Below are positions 27,325 to 38,648 of a DNA stretch of 64,000 nt, piece after piece. Below the pieces are notes generated by a model. That model saw only the letters and a list, made by a program, of their open reading frames with translations. It searched no databases and was not told the DNA's origin. Position 1 is the first letter of the stretch; the number at the start of each line of letters is the position of its first letter. Location: assembly GCA_040779345.1 (NCBI GenBank), contig JBFONU010000010.1:97092-161091 (forward strand), given 5' to 3'. The DNA is from Thalassotalea_H sp040779345. Lineage in GTDB: Bacteria; Pseudomonadota; Gammaproteobacteria; Enterobacterales; Alteromonadaceae. The position numbers and the translations under genes were made by a program.

Positions 27325-27625
27325 TTTTTGATTGCACATTAAATAACGCCTAAATAATCAAAATTAATGCACGTTCTTAATCCATAGGAATAAAAAATAG
27401 TTCTTTACAACAGTGCTGTTTACGAGTAAGCAATTTATTGGTTTGGTTGCATTATCTCTATGTTCAAATAAACACATCCAAAGTTCATCAGTCACTCCAA
27501 CATTACCATAGAACTTCTGATCACAAATTTGAAAAAATATTTCGATATTAACGTCAAAAAATTGAATTCAACATTACACCTATTCTTTTATTTTTGCAAT
27601 AGTTTAACTCACCCCTAGCAGGGTA

Positions 27626-27649
27626 TTAAATGAGTCACTTCTCATTTAA
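27626..27649. terminator. Hairpin downstream of the NRPS-TE operon
   Basis: TTAAATGAG and CTCATTTAA form a perfect 9-bp stem with a 6-nt loop, about 190 bp after the NRPS-TE stop. In the direction of the operon it is not followed by a T-run, so a classical intrinsic terminator is doubtful. A transcript-stabilising hairpin is an alternative. Confidence 0.3.
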
Positions 27650-27837
27650 AATAAATTATTATATATCTAATAATTAAACACTTATTTCAATTAGTGTAAT
27701 GCCAGACGTCATAAATAGTTACGTTATTTATAACGCTATAATAGCTCAGTTTAGACTAGGTTAATGAATATTTAAAAGTTTTGTAAAAGCACTAATATGC
27801 TAAATAGAATTATTAAATTCACTTACCTCAAACAAGG

Positions 27838-30800
27838 TTAAATCAGGCCTTCTTTTATGATTTGAACAGTATAACCATTGTACTTTTCATCCAACATTGA
27901 AAAATGATCACCCTTAACATTTATTACCTTTAATGAGTCAGAAAGCAATTCTTTCCATCCGTAATCATTAGGCAAAATATTAATACTTTGTTCTCTATTT
28001 TCAGCACGGAATAACATTGCAGGAATGTTTTTTATTAATCGCTCTGGTTTATAATCTCGATAAGATTGCTCATTAGCATTAAAAACTTTATAAAACGTCG
28101 AGAATTGTTCAATAGTAATATCAAGCCCGTGTTCAATTAATTTACTCGCGATATGTGCAATGCGCTCTTCAATTGTCATACTTTGTAACTGTTCAACATC
28201 AACGATTAATTCAACATCATATAAACTGCCGACAATAGAACAAATGTCTATTAAAGTGGCTAAATCACTGTTCGAAGCTTGTTGCTGCCAAGTCAAAGGA
28301 GCTATAGAATCAAGTAGCGCAATGTATTCAAGCTCTTCTCCTTGTTCCAATAATACTCTAGCCATCTCATAAGCCACAACGCCTCCGTAAGAATGACCTA
28401 GTAAACGATAAGGACCTTTAGCTTGGATCTTTCGCATTGCCGCGATATTTATAGCTGCTGTTTGATGTAAACTTGTTAATGGCAACTCTTGACCGTCAAA
28501 ACCTACGCTTTGTAGTCCATAAAAAGGCTGGTTTTCACCCAATGTTTTACTGATCGGTTGCAGAGAAAGCACATTGCCCCCTGCTCCCGGTACAGCAAAA
28601 ATAGGGGTCAAATGACCTCTGGTTTGAATTGGCACTAATATATCGCAAGATTCGGTATTTTTATTTAATAAAGAACACGCTAATGAAGAAATATTAGGTG
28701 AAGTAAATAATATAGATAAAGGTAATAACTGCTGAAATTGGTTGTTTATTTTTGCCATGAGCTGCACAGCTAATAATGAGTTGCCGCCTAATTTAAAAAA
28801 GTCATCATTTACACCAATAGTGTCTCCAGGAATGACCAATAGGTCTGCCCAAATAGATACAAGGAGCATTTCAGTATTATTACTTGGCGCTTGATAAACT
28901 TGGTTTGATTCAATTACAACATGTGTTTGTTCTAGTCTACGTCTGTCTACTTTTCCATTGGGCGTTAATGGAATAGTTTTAATACTAGAGAATGCTACGG
29001 GCAACATATATTCCGGCAATGATTTTTTCAAGAATGACCTAAGAATATCATTATCTAATGTGCTGATTTCATCTGCTGTGGTCGTACGAGTCTGGTAAAA
29101 AGCAATAAGTTGCTTATTATTAGCTTCTCCTTGAGCTACGACCACACTGTCTTTAATTTCAATATATTGATTGAGTTCAGCTTCAATCTCCCCTGTTTCA
29201 ATACGGAAACCTCTGATTTTAACTTGAGTATCAACCCGACCCAGATATTCAATATTGCCGTTATCTAACCAGCGAGCTAAGTCACCACTTTTATACATAC
29301 GAGTACCAGAATCATATGGATTATCGATAAATTTTTCTTTAGTAAGTTCAGGACGATTTAAATAGCCTCTTGCTAATCCTGCACCAGCAATGTGAAGTTC
29401 TCCTGGTACACCAATAGGTACAATATTATTATACTTATCAAGGATATGTATTTGTGTGTTAGCGATTGGAATGCCTATAGGTATACTATTAGCGTCAATG
29501 CTCTCTGGTGTTATTTTAAAATACGTTGCACAAACACTTGTCTCTGTTGGACCATAGGCATTGTAACATTGAACATTGTGCTCAGTATGAAATTTAAAGG
29601 CCTCTTTATTAGCTGATTCTCCTGCGGTAATGAGGACCCTTAGTGGTAATACCTCTTCACCAATTGCTGCGACAAATGAAGGTATAATAGTCGCAATTGA
29701 TACTTGATGTTCTTTTAAATAATGCAGTAATTTAATCGGATCATTTTTTGCTTCTTTAGGCGAAACAATCAACGATGCTCCAGAGAGCAATGCCATATAC
29801 ATTTCATACACAGCACCATCAAAACATACTGAAAAATTTTGCAAACAATTATCGTTCGGGGTAATAGCAAAAAGCTCAATTTGACTAAAAATCATATTGA
29901 TTACACTTTGATGCTCAACAGCAACACCTTTGGATTGACCGGTACTACCTGATGTGTAGATCACATATGCCAAATTATTTGGTTTGACTTCATCGTTTAA
30001 TGTGACTGATTCTTGTTTGAGATGATTAATCGCTTCTTTTATTTGTGAAAATTGCCCATCAACACTAATTAAGTGAACATCATTGCTGATTAAACCTGAT
30101 AAATTCTGTTTAAGCTTTTCTTGTGTTAAAACAATTGACGACTGACAGTCTTTTAACATATATCTCAGCCGATCATCAGGATACTCAGGATCGAGTGGCA
30201 CGTATGCACCGCCAGCCAATAATATTGCCAAAATCCCGACCACCATTTCTAGAGATCTGTCCATACATAGCCCAACTAAAGAATCAGGTGATACTCCTTT
30301 TGATTGCAGATATAAAGCAAGTTGAGCACTTTCATCATACAACTTTTTATAAGTTAAGTGTGTATCATTAAAAACAACGGCTATATTATCTGGGTTTTTA
30401 AATGCCTGTTCGGCAAAGAGTTGATGGATACATAAATCATTGGAATATACTTGCTGACTCTGATTAAAATCGACTTGCAAACATTTTATTTCTGTCTCAG
30501 CAATATAACTAAGCTGATTCAATTGAGCGTTAGGATCAATCACTATTGCTTTACATAGGTCAACAAAATGCGAACATATACGTTCTACGGTACTTTGTTT
30601 AAATATAGCTGAACTATATTCAATTCTCCCCTTTAGCCCTTGAGCTGATTCAGTAAATTCTAGAGTTAAATCAAAATTACTGACATTATTTTCTATTGGA
30701 AAATCGTCAAATGGCAAATCTCCATCTTCCATCGGTGTATTTTGTAAAATAACCATGACTTGAAAAAGCGGACTCATCGCTAAATTACGCTTCACTTGCA

Positions 30801-32028
30801 CTCGATCAACAATTTTTTCGAAAGGGGTATCTTGATGTTCGTATGCTTCTAAACAAGTATTTTTTATTTTAGCTAATACTTCAACAAAACTATCTTCAGC
30901 TTGAACAATACTACGTAGTGCTAAGGTATTGACAAACATGCCAATTAGCCCTTCAGTTTCACCAAATTGACGATTAGCAATTGGACTACCAATACAAATA
31001 TCTTCTTGGCCTGTATAGCGATGTAACAAGACTTTGAATGCCGACAATAAGGTCATGTACAATGTTGCACCGTATTGATCGGTTAATTTTCTTAATTGTT
31101 CCGTTAAAGATTGGTCAACCTCAAATTGTACTTGTGATCCGATAAGACTTTGGGTTACTGGTCTAGGGAAATCTGTCGCCATATCCAAGCTTTCTGGCAT
31201 GCCTGAAAGCTTATCTTGCCAATAGCTGAGTTGTTTTTCGAGTATCCCCTCTTTCTCCATCCATTTCCTTTGCCAAACACTATAATCTACATATTGTATG
31301 GGTAAAGGTGGTAAGTCGAATCTATCATTTTGATCTAACGAATTCAAAATGAAAACCATTTCTTTAAGTAAAACGGCTATTGACCATCCATCACTAATAA
31401 TATGGTGCATGTTCAACATAAGAATATGCTCATCTGAGCTCAGTTTGATCGCTTCCCCTTTAAAGAGTGGGCTCTTCGCTAAATTAAATGGGGTATTGGC
31501 CTTTTTACGGCAGAATTCTCTTGCTTTCTCATACCGTTCACCTTTCTCTTTGATTAAGCTAAAATCTGTCATAGGTAAAATAAAGTTAATTTCATCTAAA
31601 ACAATTTGCTCTGCCAAGCCGTCTTTACTAGGAAAAATAGTTCTTAAATTTTCATGGCGAGCGATTATGATATTAATCGCCTGCTCTACTTGAGAGATGT
31701 TTATCTCTCCTTTAACAATAAACGCGCCTGAAATATTATAACCGGTACTCTCTGGTTCTAATTGATCAATAAACCACAGTCTTTCTTGAGCAAAGCTTAG
31801 CGGTATACGGACAAGACTTTTCCGATCCACAGGGGATATTGTTGGTAATTTATTTGTAACTGATATTTGCTGTAAAAAAGCAATGACATCACTTTTATTA
31901 TTGACTAATTGTTGACGAAGATCGTCAGTCAAAGCGCCTTCAGGCGTGATTAACTTCAATTGACCATCTTCTTCCCACAGCTGTATACCTTTTGTTTGTA
32001 CTTGATTAATAAGCTTAAAGATATTCAC
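27838..32028 (-). CDS. NRPS termination module: docking-C-A-PCP-TE
   Basis: 1396 residues; its ATG overlaps the stop of the upstream NRPS (ATGA). An N-terminal TubC-like beta-hairpin docking domain (1-55) precedes a C domain with HHIISDG near 209, an A domain with YTSGSTGQSKG, a PCP with LGGNSLLAV near 1083 and a type I TE with GHSYGG near 1210. My reading of the A-domain pocket is D-G-Y-T-I-A-A-V-C-K. The T-I-A-A-x-C-K part is shared with Phe/Tyr-type codes, so an aromatic residue is the best guess; Gly-Tyr at the first positions is unusual. The TE makes this the last elongation step of the assembly line, releasing the product by hydrolysis or macrocyclisation. Confidence 0.95.
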   Translation of the reverse strand: MNIFKLINQVQTKGIQLWEEDGQLKLITPEGALTDDLRQQLVNNKSDVIAFLQQISVTNKLPTISPVDRKSLVRIPLSFAQERLWFIDQLEPESTGYNISGAFIVKGEINISQVEQAINIIIARHENLRTIFPSKDGLAEQIVLDEINFILPMTDFSLIKEKGERYEKAREFCRKKANTPFNLAKSPLFKGEAIKLSSDEHILMLNMHHIISDGWSIAVLLKEMVFILNSLDQNDRFDLPPLPIQYVDYSVWQRKWMEKEGILEKQLSYWQDKLSGMPESLDMATDFPRPVTQSLIGSQVQFEVDQSLTEQLRKLTDQYGATLYMTLLSAFKVLLHRYTGQEDICIGSPIANRQFGETEGLIGMFVNTLALRSIVQAEDSFVEVLAKIKNTCLEAYEHQDTPFEKIVDRVQVKRNLAMSPLFQVMVILQNTPMEDGDLPFDDFPIENNVSNFDLTLEFTESAQGLKGRIEYSSAIFKQSTVERICSHFVDLCKAIVIDPNAQLNQLSYIAETEIKCLQVDFNQSQQVYSNDLCIHQLFAEQAFKNPDNIAVVFNDTHLTYKKLYDESAQLALYLQSKGVSPDSLVGLCMDRSLEMVVGILAILLAGGAYVPLDPEYPDDRLRYMLKDCQSSIVLTQEKLKQNLSGLISNDVHLISVDGQFSQIKEAINHLKQESVTLNDEVKPNNLAYVIYTSGSTGQSKGVAVEHQSVINMIFSQIELFAITPNDNCLQNFSVCFDGAVYEMYMALLSGASLIVSPKEAKNDPIKLLHYLKEHQVSIATIIPSFVAAIGEEVLPLRVLITAGESANKEAFKFHTEHNVQCYNAYGPTETSVCATYFKITPESIDANSIPIGIPIANTQIHILDKYNNIVPIGVPGELHIAGAGLARGYLNRPELTKEKFIDNPYDSGTRMYKSGDLARWLDNGNIEYLGRVDTQVKIRGFRIETGEIEAELNQYIEIKDSVVVAQGEANNKQLIAFYQTRTTTADEISTLDNDILRSFLKKSLPEYMLPVAFSSIKTIPLTPNGKVDRRRLEQTHVVIESNQVYQAPSNNTEMLLVSIWADLLVIPGDTIGVNDDFFKLGGNSLLAVQLMAKINNQFQQLLPLSILFTSPNISSLACSLLNKNTESCDILVPIQTRGHLTPIFAVPGAGGNVLSLQPISKTLGENQPFYGLQSVGFDGQELPLTSLHQTAAINIAAMRKIQAKGPYRLLGHSYGGVVAYEMARVLLEQGEELEYIALLDSIAPLTWQQQASNSDLATLIDICSIVGSLYDVELIVDVEQLQSMTIEERIAHIASKLIEHGLDITIEQFSTFYKVFNANEQSYRDYKPERLIKNIPAMLFRAENREQSINILPNDYGWKELLSDSLKVINVKGDHFSMLDEKYNGYTVQIIKEGLI

Positions 32029-35000
32029 AGTGATATTTCCTCATATTTCGAGCTTTCGGTGATCACCGGTTTGATTTGTTCATGTTGCCTTTTAATCATT
32101 GCGATAACTTCAGCAGTATCGGCTAGTGTATTAACATCAAACAACGCTTTTAATGGGATCTCAATATCAAGCTGTAGTCTAATTTTAGCAATAAGTTGTG
32201 TCGCTAACAAAGAGTGTCCGCCTAATTCAAAGAAATTCGCATGGACACTAATTATGTTTGACGATAAACCTAGTACTTGCGCATAAATATCAACGAGTTG
32301 TTTTTCTATTTCGTTACGAGGTGCCAAATAATCTTGATTAACACTTAAGTCAACTTCTGTATTTTCTAGCACCCGACGATCAACTTTACCATTTTGAGTT
32401 AATGGAATAGTTTCAAGTCTTATATAAGCTCGAGGTAGCATATATTCAGGTAAACTTTGTTGTAGATAAACCTTAAGTGCTTCATCGTACGCCTTATTAC
32501 ATTCTTCTACCGATGCTTCTTCCGCAACATAAAAAGCAATTAACTGTTTATGATCTCCTTGATCTTGAGCAACAACAACACTTTCTTTTATCTTTTGATA
32601 TTGATTAAGTAAAGCTTCTATTTCACCTGTTTCAATACGTAAGCCACGAATTTTTACTTGTGTGTCTATTCGCCCTAAATACTCAATATTACCGTCTGAT
32701 AACCAACGCGCCCGATCACCACTTTTATACATACGGCCGTTTTGTTCATAAGGGTTATTGATAAATTTTTCTTCGGTTAATTCAATACGATTTAAATATC
32801 CACGAGCAAGACCATCTCCAGCAATATATAGTTCACCTGGGACACCAATTGGCATCATTTGATGTAATTCATCTAAGATATAAACTCGTGTATTTGCGAT
32901 AGGCTTGCCGATCGATGGAACTAAGTAATCGCCCTCAACCTCTAAAGAAGTTGCCACTACTGTTGTTTCAGTTGGCCCATAATTATTTACAATCCTAAAT
33001 GGATAATGTTTGTCTTCATATGTCGAAAGTTTATCTCCACCAACCAACAGATATTGTAAACTTGTATCTTTAAAGTCACTTATTTCTAACAGTTGCTGCG
33101 CCATAGGAGTCACTAAGAAGCTATGACTTATTTGGTGTTGTATTAGCAAACGATTAAAATTAGCCAAGTCTAAACCATCGTCACTGTGTACAATGACTAA
33201 ACTTGCAGAGCTTGTTAGATACGGCCAGATTTCCCAGGTTGCGGCATCAAAAGCAATATTTGCCATTTGGGTGGCTTTTGAGTGCATGTTTACGTTAAAT
33301 GCTTTTTTGTGCCATTCACATAAAGAGTGGAGTCCTTTGTGTTGAACCATTACCCCTTTTGGTTGACCTGTTGTACCAGAAGTATAGATAACATAAGCTA
33401 AATTTACTGCGGTAACCTCTTCAGCAAACGTATTACCTTGCGCTTTACTTTCAATAACACTCTGACATATTTCTGACCATTGCCTATCTAATGCAATAAT
33501 TTGTGTGCCTTTAACAACGAGTGAACTAAGTTTGTTTGTTAAGCTTTGTTGGGTAAGCAATATATCAACTTGGCTATCATGTAACACGTAAGATAACCTT
33601 TCATCAGGATATGCCGGATCAATTGGTACATATGCGCCACCTGCTTTTAATATCGCTAACATCCCAACAATCATATCTAAAGACTTATCGATGCATAAAC
33701 CAACTAATTTATCTGGTTTAACTCCTCTTGATTGTAAAAACCATGCTAATGTTTGGCTTTTTTCTAATAGCTCAGCATAGCTTAATTGCTTACCTTCAAA
33801 ATGAATCGCCATCCGTTCAGGTGTTAATTTAGCCTGTTCAATAAAACGTTGATGTACACATATTTCTTGATCATAATCCCGTTGAGTATTATTAAAAATA
33901 GACTGTAACTGCAGTTTTTCTGCTTGATCTATATAATGAATTTCACTCACTTTCATTTCAGGTTTGGCAACAACAGATTGGCATAATGCAATATAATGTC
34001 TCGCCATACGGTCAATAGTTTCAGCTTTATACAGTGCGGTGCTATATTCAATAGAGCCTATCAACCCATTCGCTGTTTCTGTAAGCTCAATTGTTAAATC
34101 AAACTTACTGATATTGTGCTCAATTGGAAAATCTTGCACTTGTGTATCAACTGCTTCTTCTGGTGTATTTTGCAATGCAAATACTATTTGAAATAACGGG
34201 CTCATTGCTAAACTGCGTTTGACTTGCATTCGCTCAACAATTTTTTCAAATGGCGTGTCTTGATGGTCATAAGCTGTTAAACAGGTGTTTTTTATTTTAG
34301 ACAAAACTTCAGTAAAGTTATCCTCAGATTGAATACAACTGCGTAATGCGAGCGTATTAACAAACATACCAACAAGATTTTCAATTTCACTGTATTGCCT
34401 ATTAGCAATTGGACTACCTATACATATGTCTTCTTCCCCTGTATAGCGATGAAGTAAAACCTTAAATACTGATAATAAGGTCATGTACAAACTCGCTCCA
34501 CACTGTTCAGCAATTGTTTTCAATTGTTTTGCAAGCGTCTCTTCAATTACAAAACTGTGTTTAGCACCAGTAAAACTTTGCACTGCAGGTCGGGGATAAT
34601 CTGTCACCAGATCTAAACTTTCCGATAATCCAGAAAGTTTGTCTTGCCAATATTGCATTTGCTGTTCAAGCATGCCTTCTTGTTCTAGCCATTGCTTTTG
34701 CCAAACACTGTAGTCAACATATTGAATGGGTAATATAGGCAAATTCGCCTCTTGGCCTTGGTCTTCAGCTTCTAAAATAAGCCTAAGCTCTTTGATTAAT
34801 AGCCCGATAGACCAACCATCACTGATAATATGATGCATATTAATCAATAATACGTGTTCTTTTTTCGCCAGTTTTACAACAGATCCTTTAATGAGTGGGC
34901 CAGAATCTAAGGCAAAAGGTGTAGCCGCTTCTGTTTGACAGAACTCCCTCGCTTTATCATATCGGGTTTGGGATAGCTTAAGACGACTAACATCTTTAAT

Positions 35001-38000
35001 TGTTAGCTTAAAGTTAATGTCATTTAATACTTTTTGTTGCGCAAAGCCTTCATGGCTAGGGAAAATAGTACGTAAATTATCATGGCGCATAATGATTTTT
35101 TTAAAAGCATTATCTAATTGAGTAATACTAAGTTCACCATTTATTAGCACTGCACCCGCAATATTATAATTTGCACTATCTGGCTCTAACTGATCAATAA
35201 ACCATAATCGTTCTTGAGCGAAACTTAGAGGTAATCGTTTAAAGTCACTTCTATCTATAGGGACTATTTTAGGAACATTACTGGTTTTAGTTTTGGAAAT
35301 TAATTGCGCCAAACCTGCAACACTTGTTTGTTCAAACAAATTAAGAAGCGATAAGTTGACAGAAAATTCACTACGGATTTTAGCAAGAACTAAAGTTGCC
35401 GATAAAGAATGGCCGCCTAATTCAAAAAAACTATCGTTAATACCAATTTGGTTATTGTTCAGATTTAATATCCCGGCCCATAGATTCACTAAGAATTTTT
35501 CAGTGTTATTAGTCGGTGCTACATATGAATTTTCAGATTTAAAATCAATTTGAGTCTGTTCTAAAATGCGACGATTAGCTTTACCACTTTGAGTCAAAGG
35601 AATAGCATCTAATGCAACAAAGGCCATAGGTACCATGTATTCAGGTAGTGATTTCAGCAAATAAGCTTTGAAGATTTCACTCGTTAAAGAGTGTTCACTA
35701 CTTTGAGCAACATAAAACGCGACCAAGTGTTTATTGTGTTCTTTCCCCTGAGTAACAACTACACTAGTTCGAATACTCGAATGCAAATTTAAATGATGCT
35801 CTATCTCGCCTAATTCGATTCGAAAACCCCGTATCTTAACTTGAGTATCAATTCTCCCCAAATATTCAATATTGCCATTAGGCAACCAACGGGCTAGATC
35901 ACCACTTTTGTATAGTCGAGATTTAAAATTATCAAGATTATCAATAAACTTTTCTTTCGTAAGGTCGGGACGATTCAAATAACCTCTTGCTAATCCATCT
36001 CCTGCAATATGTAGCTCTCCTGGCACACCAATTGGTACTGGTTTACAATATTGATCTAAAATATAAATTTGCGTATTAGCAATTGGAGATCCTATCGGAA
36101 CTGAGGTACTTGTTAATTGATCACAGGCATATGCAGTAACATCAATTGCCGCTTCTGTTGGCCCATATAAATTATGTAATGAAGCTTTAGGAAAAGCATT
36201 TTTAAAATGATCAACCGCATATCTTCCTAGCGCTTCACCACTGCAAAACACCTGTCTTACATTCGAACAAATTTCTGTAGAGTTGTCTAAATAACTATCT
36301 AGCATTGAGGGCACAAAATGTAAGGTTGTGACTTTATGCTTATTAATTAGTTGTGTTAGGTAATCAACACTTTTATGGCCATTAGGTTCAGCAAACAAGA
36401 TAGATGCACCTGACATCAATGGCCAGAAAAATTCCCACACAGATACGTCAAAACTATAAGGTGTTTTCTGTAAAACTACATCGTCGCTATTCAAGCCATA
36501 AATATCTTGCATCCAAAATATTCGGTTCACCAGAGCGCAATGCTCTACCATCACACCTTTAGGTTGCCCTGTTGAGCCTGAAGTATAAATAATATACGCG
36601 AGATTTTTGGAAGTTACAAAATCATTAATTTGAACATTATTTTCTTTTATTGCCAGTACACTTTTTTGTATATCTGTCCATTGTTTATCGAGGCAAATAG
36701 TTAACACATTAGATGAAGATAACTGTTCAATTTTATTTTTAAATTTGTCTTGTGTAAGGATAATTTTCGCGTTGCAATCTTCTAACATATAAGAAAGTCG
36801 ATCATCTGGGTAATCGGGGTCTAAAGGAACATAAGCTCCCCCAGCCTGCACTATAGCTAAAATTGCCACCAACATATCAACCGATCTTTCCGCACAAAGG
36901 CCAACTAAACTATCAGGCTTAACACCTTGTGCTTGTAAGTACAAAGCGAGATCTTGGCTTTTATCAAAAAGTGCTTGATACGTTAACTGCTCCTTCTCAA
37001 AAGTTACTGCAATGTTGTTAGGGTGACTTTTTACTTGTTCGATAAATAATTGATGTATACATTTATCTTTTGGATAATCACTATTTGTATTGTTAAATTC
37101 TGTTAATAATTGATGTTTTTCAACCTGATCAATATATTCGAGATCGTCCAATTTATCATTCGGTTGCAAAATAATGGCTTGGCACAAATCAATGAAATGC
37201 GTCACCATTCGATTAATACTGTCTAGTTTGTACAGGTCTGTACAATATTCTATTGAGCCTGCAATACCACCTTCCGTTTCTGTGAACTCTATGGATAAAT
37301 CAAACTGACAACTATTACTATCTAATTCAATATGATGCTCTAACTCTTCCATTGGCACATTTTGAAACGCAACCATAATCTGAAATAATGGAGAAATCGA
37401 CATGTTACGTTGAGGTTGCACCGCATCTACGATTTTTTCAAAGGGTATATCTTGATGAGCATATGCTTGTAAACATGTCACTTTAACTTTTTCTAATGCT
37501 GTATTAAACGTATCTTCTGCGACAAATTGATCTCTAAGTGCGAGTGTATTGACAAACATGCCAATCAATCCTTCAGTTTCACCATATTGCCTATTAGCAA
37601 TAGGGCTACCGATACAAATATCTCCTTGCCCTGTATAACGATACAGTAATACTTTAAATGCGGTGACTAATGTCATATAGAAAGTACAGCCATGTGCTTT
37701 AGTCAAAACTTTTAATTGTTCACATAACTGATTATTTAATGAAAATTTTTGCTTTGCGCCTGAAAAGCTTTGTAAGCTTGGTCTAGGGAAGTCGCTTATC
37801 AAATCTAGACTTGCTGGTAATCCATTCAATTTTTCTTGCCAATAAGTAAGCTGCTTTTTGAGTACGCCGCCTTTTTCTAACCATTCACGTTGCCATATAC
37901 TATAGTCAATATATTGAATAGGGAGAGCAGGCAATTGGCTAGTTTTACCTTGCTCTAGTTGTTTCATTACATAATCAAATTCATGCACTAAAACGCCAAC

Positions 38001-38648
38001 AGACCAACCATCACTGATAATATGATGTGAATTAATCAGTAAAATATGTTCTTGAGTTGAAAGTTTGATAATGGCCCCTCGAATCAGAGGTCCTGTTGTT
38101 ATATCAAACGGAGTTTCTGCCTCCTTTTGACAAAATTCTTTGGCTTTTTTCTCTCGTGACTTTTTCGTTTTTAAATGGCTAAAATCAATAAATTCAAGAG
38201 AAAAGTCGATACTGTCTAATATTAATTGATGCGCGATCCCATTTTGAGTAGGAAAAATGGTTCGAAGACTATCATGTCGGTCGATAATGATATTAAATGC
38301 TTCTTGAACTTTCTTAGGATCAAGGGTTTCATGAATGCGAACAGCTCCTGGAATATTATACGCCGTATTATCGCTATCCATTTGATCAATGATCCATAAC
38401 CTTTCTTGAGCATAACTCAGAGGCAGTATTTCATATTGTGCGCGATTTACAGGAAATATAGCAGGTATCTCTTTTGCAGCAGTTAATTGCTGCAAAAATA
38501 CGATAAGATCACTTTTATTTGTAACTAACTGCTGCCTTAAATCTTCGGTTAATGCGCCTTTTTCTGCTTTAAACTTTAGTTGTCCATTCTCCTGCCATAC
38601 CTTTATTTTTTTTGCTCGTAGTTCATTAAATAAAGTATAAACACTCAT
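32025..38648 (-). CDS. Two-module NRPS (predicted Ser then Leu)
   Basis: 2207 residues; start overlaps the previous stop by ATGA. Order: TubC-like docking (1-60), C (HHIISDG, 209), A, PCP (LGGHSLSAT, 1077), C (HHIISDG, 1272), A, PCP (LGGHSLLATQ, 2144). The first A domain reads D-V-W-H-F-S-L-I-D-K at the specificity positions, a serine code apart from one position. The second reads D-A-W-F-L-G-N-V-V-K, which I recognise as an exact leucine code. No epimerase or methyltransferase domain is present and both C domains look like ordinary LCL types. The C-terminus ends SSKYEEISL, an acidic tail likely to dock on the TubC-like domain of the next protein. Confidence 0.96.
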   Translation of the reverse strand: MSVYTLFNELRAKKIKVWQENGQLKFKAEKGALTEDLRQQLVTNKSDLIVFLQQLTAAKEIPAIFPVNRAQYEILPLSYAQERLWIIDQMDSDNTAYNIPGAVRIHETLDPKKVQEAFNIIIDRHDSLRTIFPTQNGIAHQLILDSIDFSLEFIDFSHLKTKKSREKKAKEFCQKEAETPFDITTGPLIRGAIIKLSTQEHILLINSHHIISDGWSVGVLVHEFDYVMKQLEQGKTSQLPALPIQYIDYSIWQREWLEKGGVLKKQLTYWQEKLNGLPASLDLISDFPRPSLQSFSGAKQKFSLNNQLCEQLKVLTKAHGCTFYMTLVTAFKVLLYRYTGQGDICIGSPIANRQYGETEGLIGMFVNTLALRDQFVAEDTFNTALEKVKVTCLQAYAHQDIPFEKIVDAVQPQRNMSISPLFQIMVAFQNVPMEELEHHIELDSNSCQFDLSIEFTETEGGIAGSIEYCTDLYKLDSINRMVTHFIDLCQAIILQPNDKLDDLEYIDQVEKHQLLTEFNNTNSDYPKDKCIHQLFIEQVKSHPNNIAVTFEKEQLTYQALFDKSQDLALYLQAQGVKPDSLVGLCAERSVDMLVAILAIVQAGGAYVPLDPDYPDDRLSYMLEDCNAKIILTQDKFKNKIEQLSSSNVLTICLDKQWTDIQKSVLAIKENNVQINDFVTSKNLAYIIYTSGSTGQPKGVMVEHCALVNRIFWMQDIYGLNSDDVVLQKTPYSFDVSVWEFFWPLMSGASILFAEPNGHKSVDYLTQLINKHKVTTLHFVPSMLDSYLDNSTEICSNVRQVFCSGEALGRYAVDHFKNAFPKASLHNLYGPTEAAIDVTAYACDQLTSTSVPIGSPIANTQIYILDQYCKPVPIGVPGELHIAGDGLARGYLNRPDLTKEKFIDNLDNFKSRLYKSGDLARWLPNGNIEYLGRIDTQVKIRGFRIELGEIEHHLNLHSSIRTSVVVTQGKEHNKHLVAFYVAQSSEHSLTSEIFKAYLLKSLPEYMVPMAFVALDAIPLTQSGKANRRILEQTQIDFKSENSYVAPTNNTEKFLVNLWAGILNLNNNQIGINDSFFELGGHSLSATLVLAKIRSEFSVNLSLLNLFEQTSVAGLAQLISKTKTSNVPKIVPIDRSDFKRLPLSFAQERLWFIDQLEPDSANYNIAGAVLINGELSITQLDNAFKKIIMRHDNLRTIFPSHEGFAQQKVLNDINFKLTIKDVSRLKLSQTRYDKAREFCQTEAATPFALDSGPLIKGSVVKLAKKEHVLLINMHHIISDGWSIGLLIKELRLILEAEDQGQEANLPILPIQYVDYSVWQKQWLEQEGMLEQQMQYWQDKLSGLSESLDLVTDYPRPAVQSFTGAKHSFVIEETLAKQLKTIAEQCGASLYMTLLSVFKVLLHRYTGEEDICIGSPIANRQYSEIENLVGMFVNTLALRSCIQSEDNFTEVLSKIKNTCLTAYDHQDTPFEKIVERMQVKRSLAMSPLFQIVFALQNTPEEAVDTQVQDFPIEHNISKFDLTIELTETANGLIGSIEYSTALYKAETIDRMARHYIALCQSVVAKPEMKVSEIHYIDQAEKLQLQSIFNNTQRDYDQEICVHQRFIEQAKLTPERMAIHFEGKQLSYAELLEKSQTLAWFLQSRGVKPDKLVGLCIDKSLDMIVGMLAILKAGGAYVPIDPAYPDERLSYVLHDSQVDILLTQQSLTNKLSSLVVKGTQIIALDRQWSEICQSVIESKAQGNTFAEEVTAVNLAYVIYTSGTTGQPKGVMVQHKGLHSLCEWHKKAFNVNMHSKATQMANIAFDAATWEIWPYLTSSASLVIVHSDDGLDLANFNRLLIQHQISHSFLVTPMAQQLLEISDFKDTSLQYLLVGGDKLSTYEDKHYPFRIVNNYGPTETTVVATSLEVEGDYLVPSIGKPIANTRVYILDELHQMMPIGVPGELYIAGDGLARGYLNRIELTEEKFINNPYEQNGRMYKSGDRARWLSDGNIEYLGRIDTQVKIRGLRIETGEIEALLNQYQKIKESVVVAQDQGDHKQLIAFYVAEEASVEECNKAYDEALKVYLQQSLPEYMLPRAYIRLETIPLTQNGKVDRRVLENTEVDLSVNQDYLAPRNEIEKQLVDIYAQVLGLSSNIISVHANFFELGGHSLLATQLIAKIRLQLDIEIPLKALFDVNTLADTAEVIAMIKRQHEQIKPVITESSKYEEISL

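Larger units (their letters stand above)
27249..27837. other. 589-bp intergenic region between NRPS-TE gene and MATE gene
   Basis: No credible gene is seen on either strand. It holds the palindrome at 27313-27324, a hairpin at 27626-27649 and a short AT-rich inverted repeat CGTTAT-TT-ATAACG at 27722-27735. It is the longest gap inside the biosynthetic block and probably contains the end of the five-gene operon and the promoter of the MATE-START-synthase group. Confidence 0.6.

Noticed and set aside
27722..27735. CGTTATTTATAACG inverted repeat as a terminator
   Set aside because: Only six weak AT-rich pairs with a 2-nt loop; not stable enough to call.
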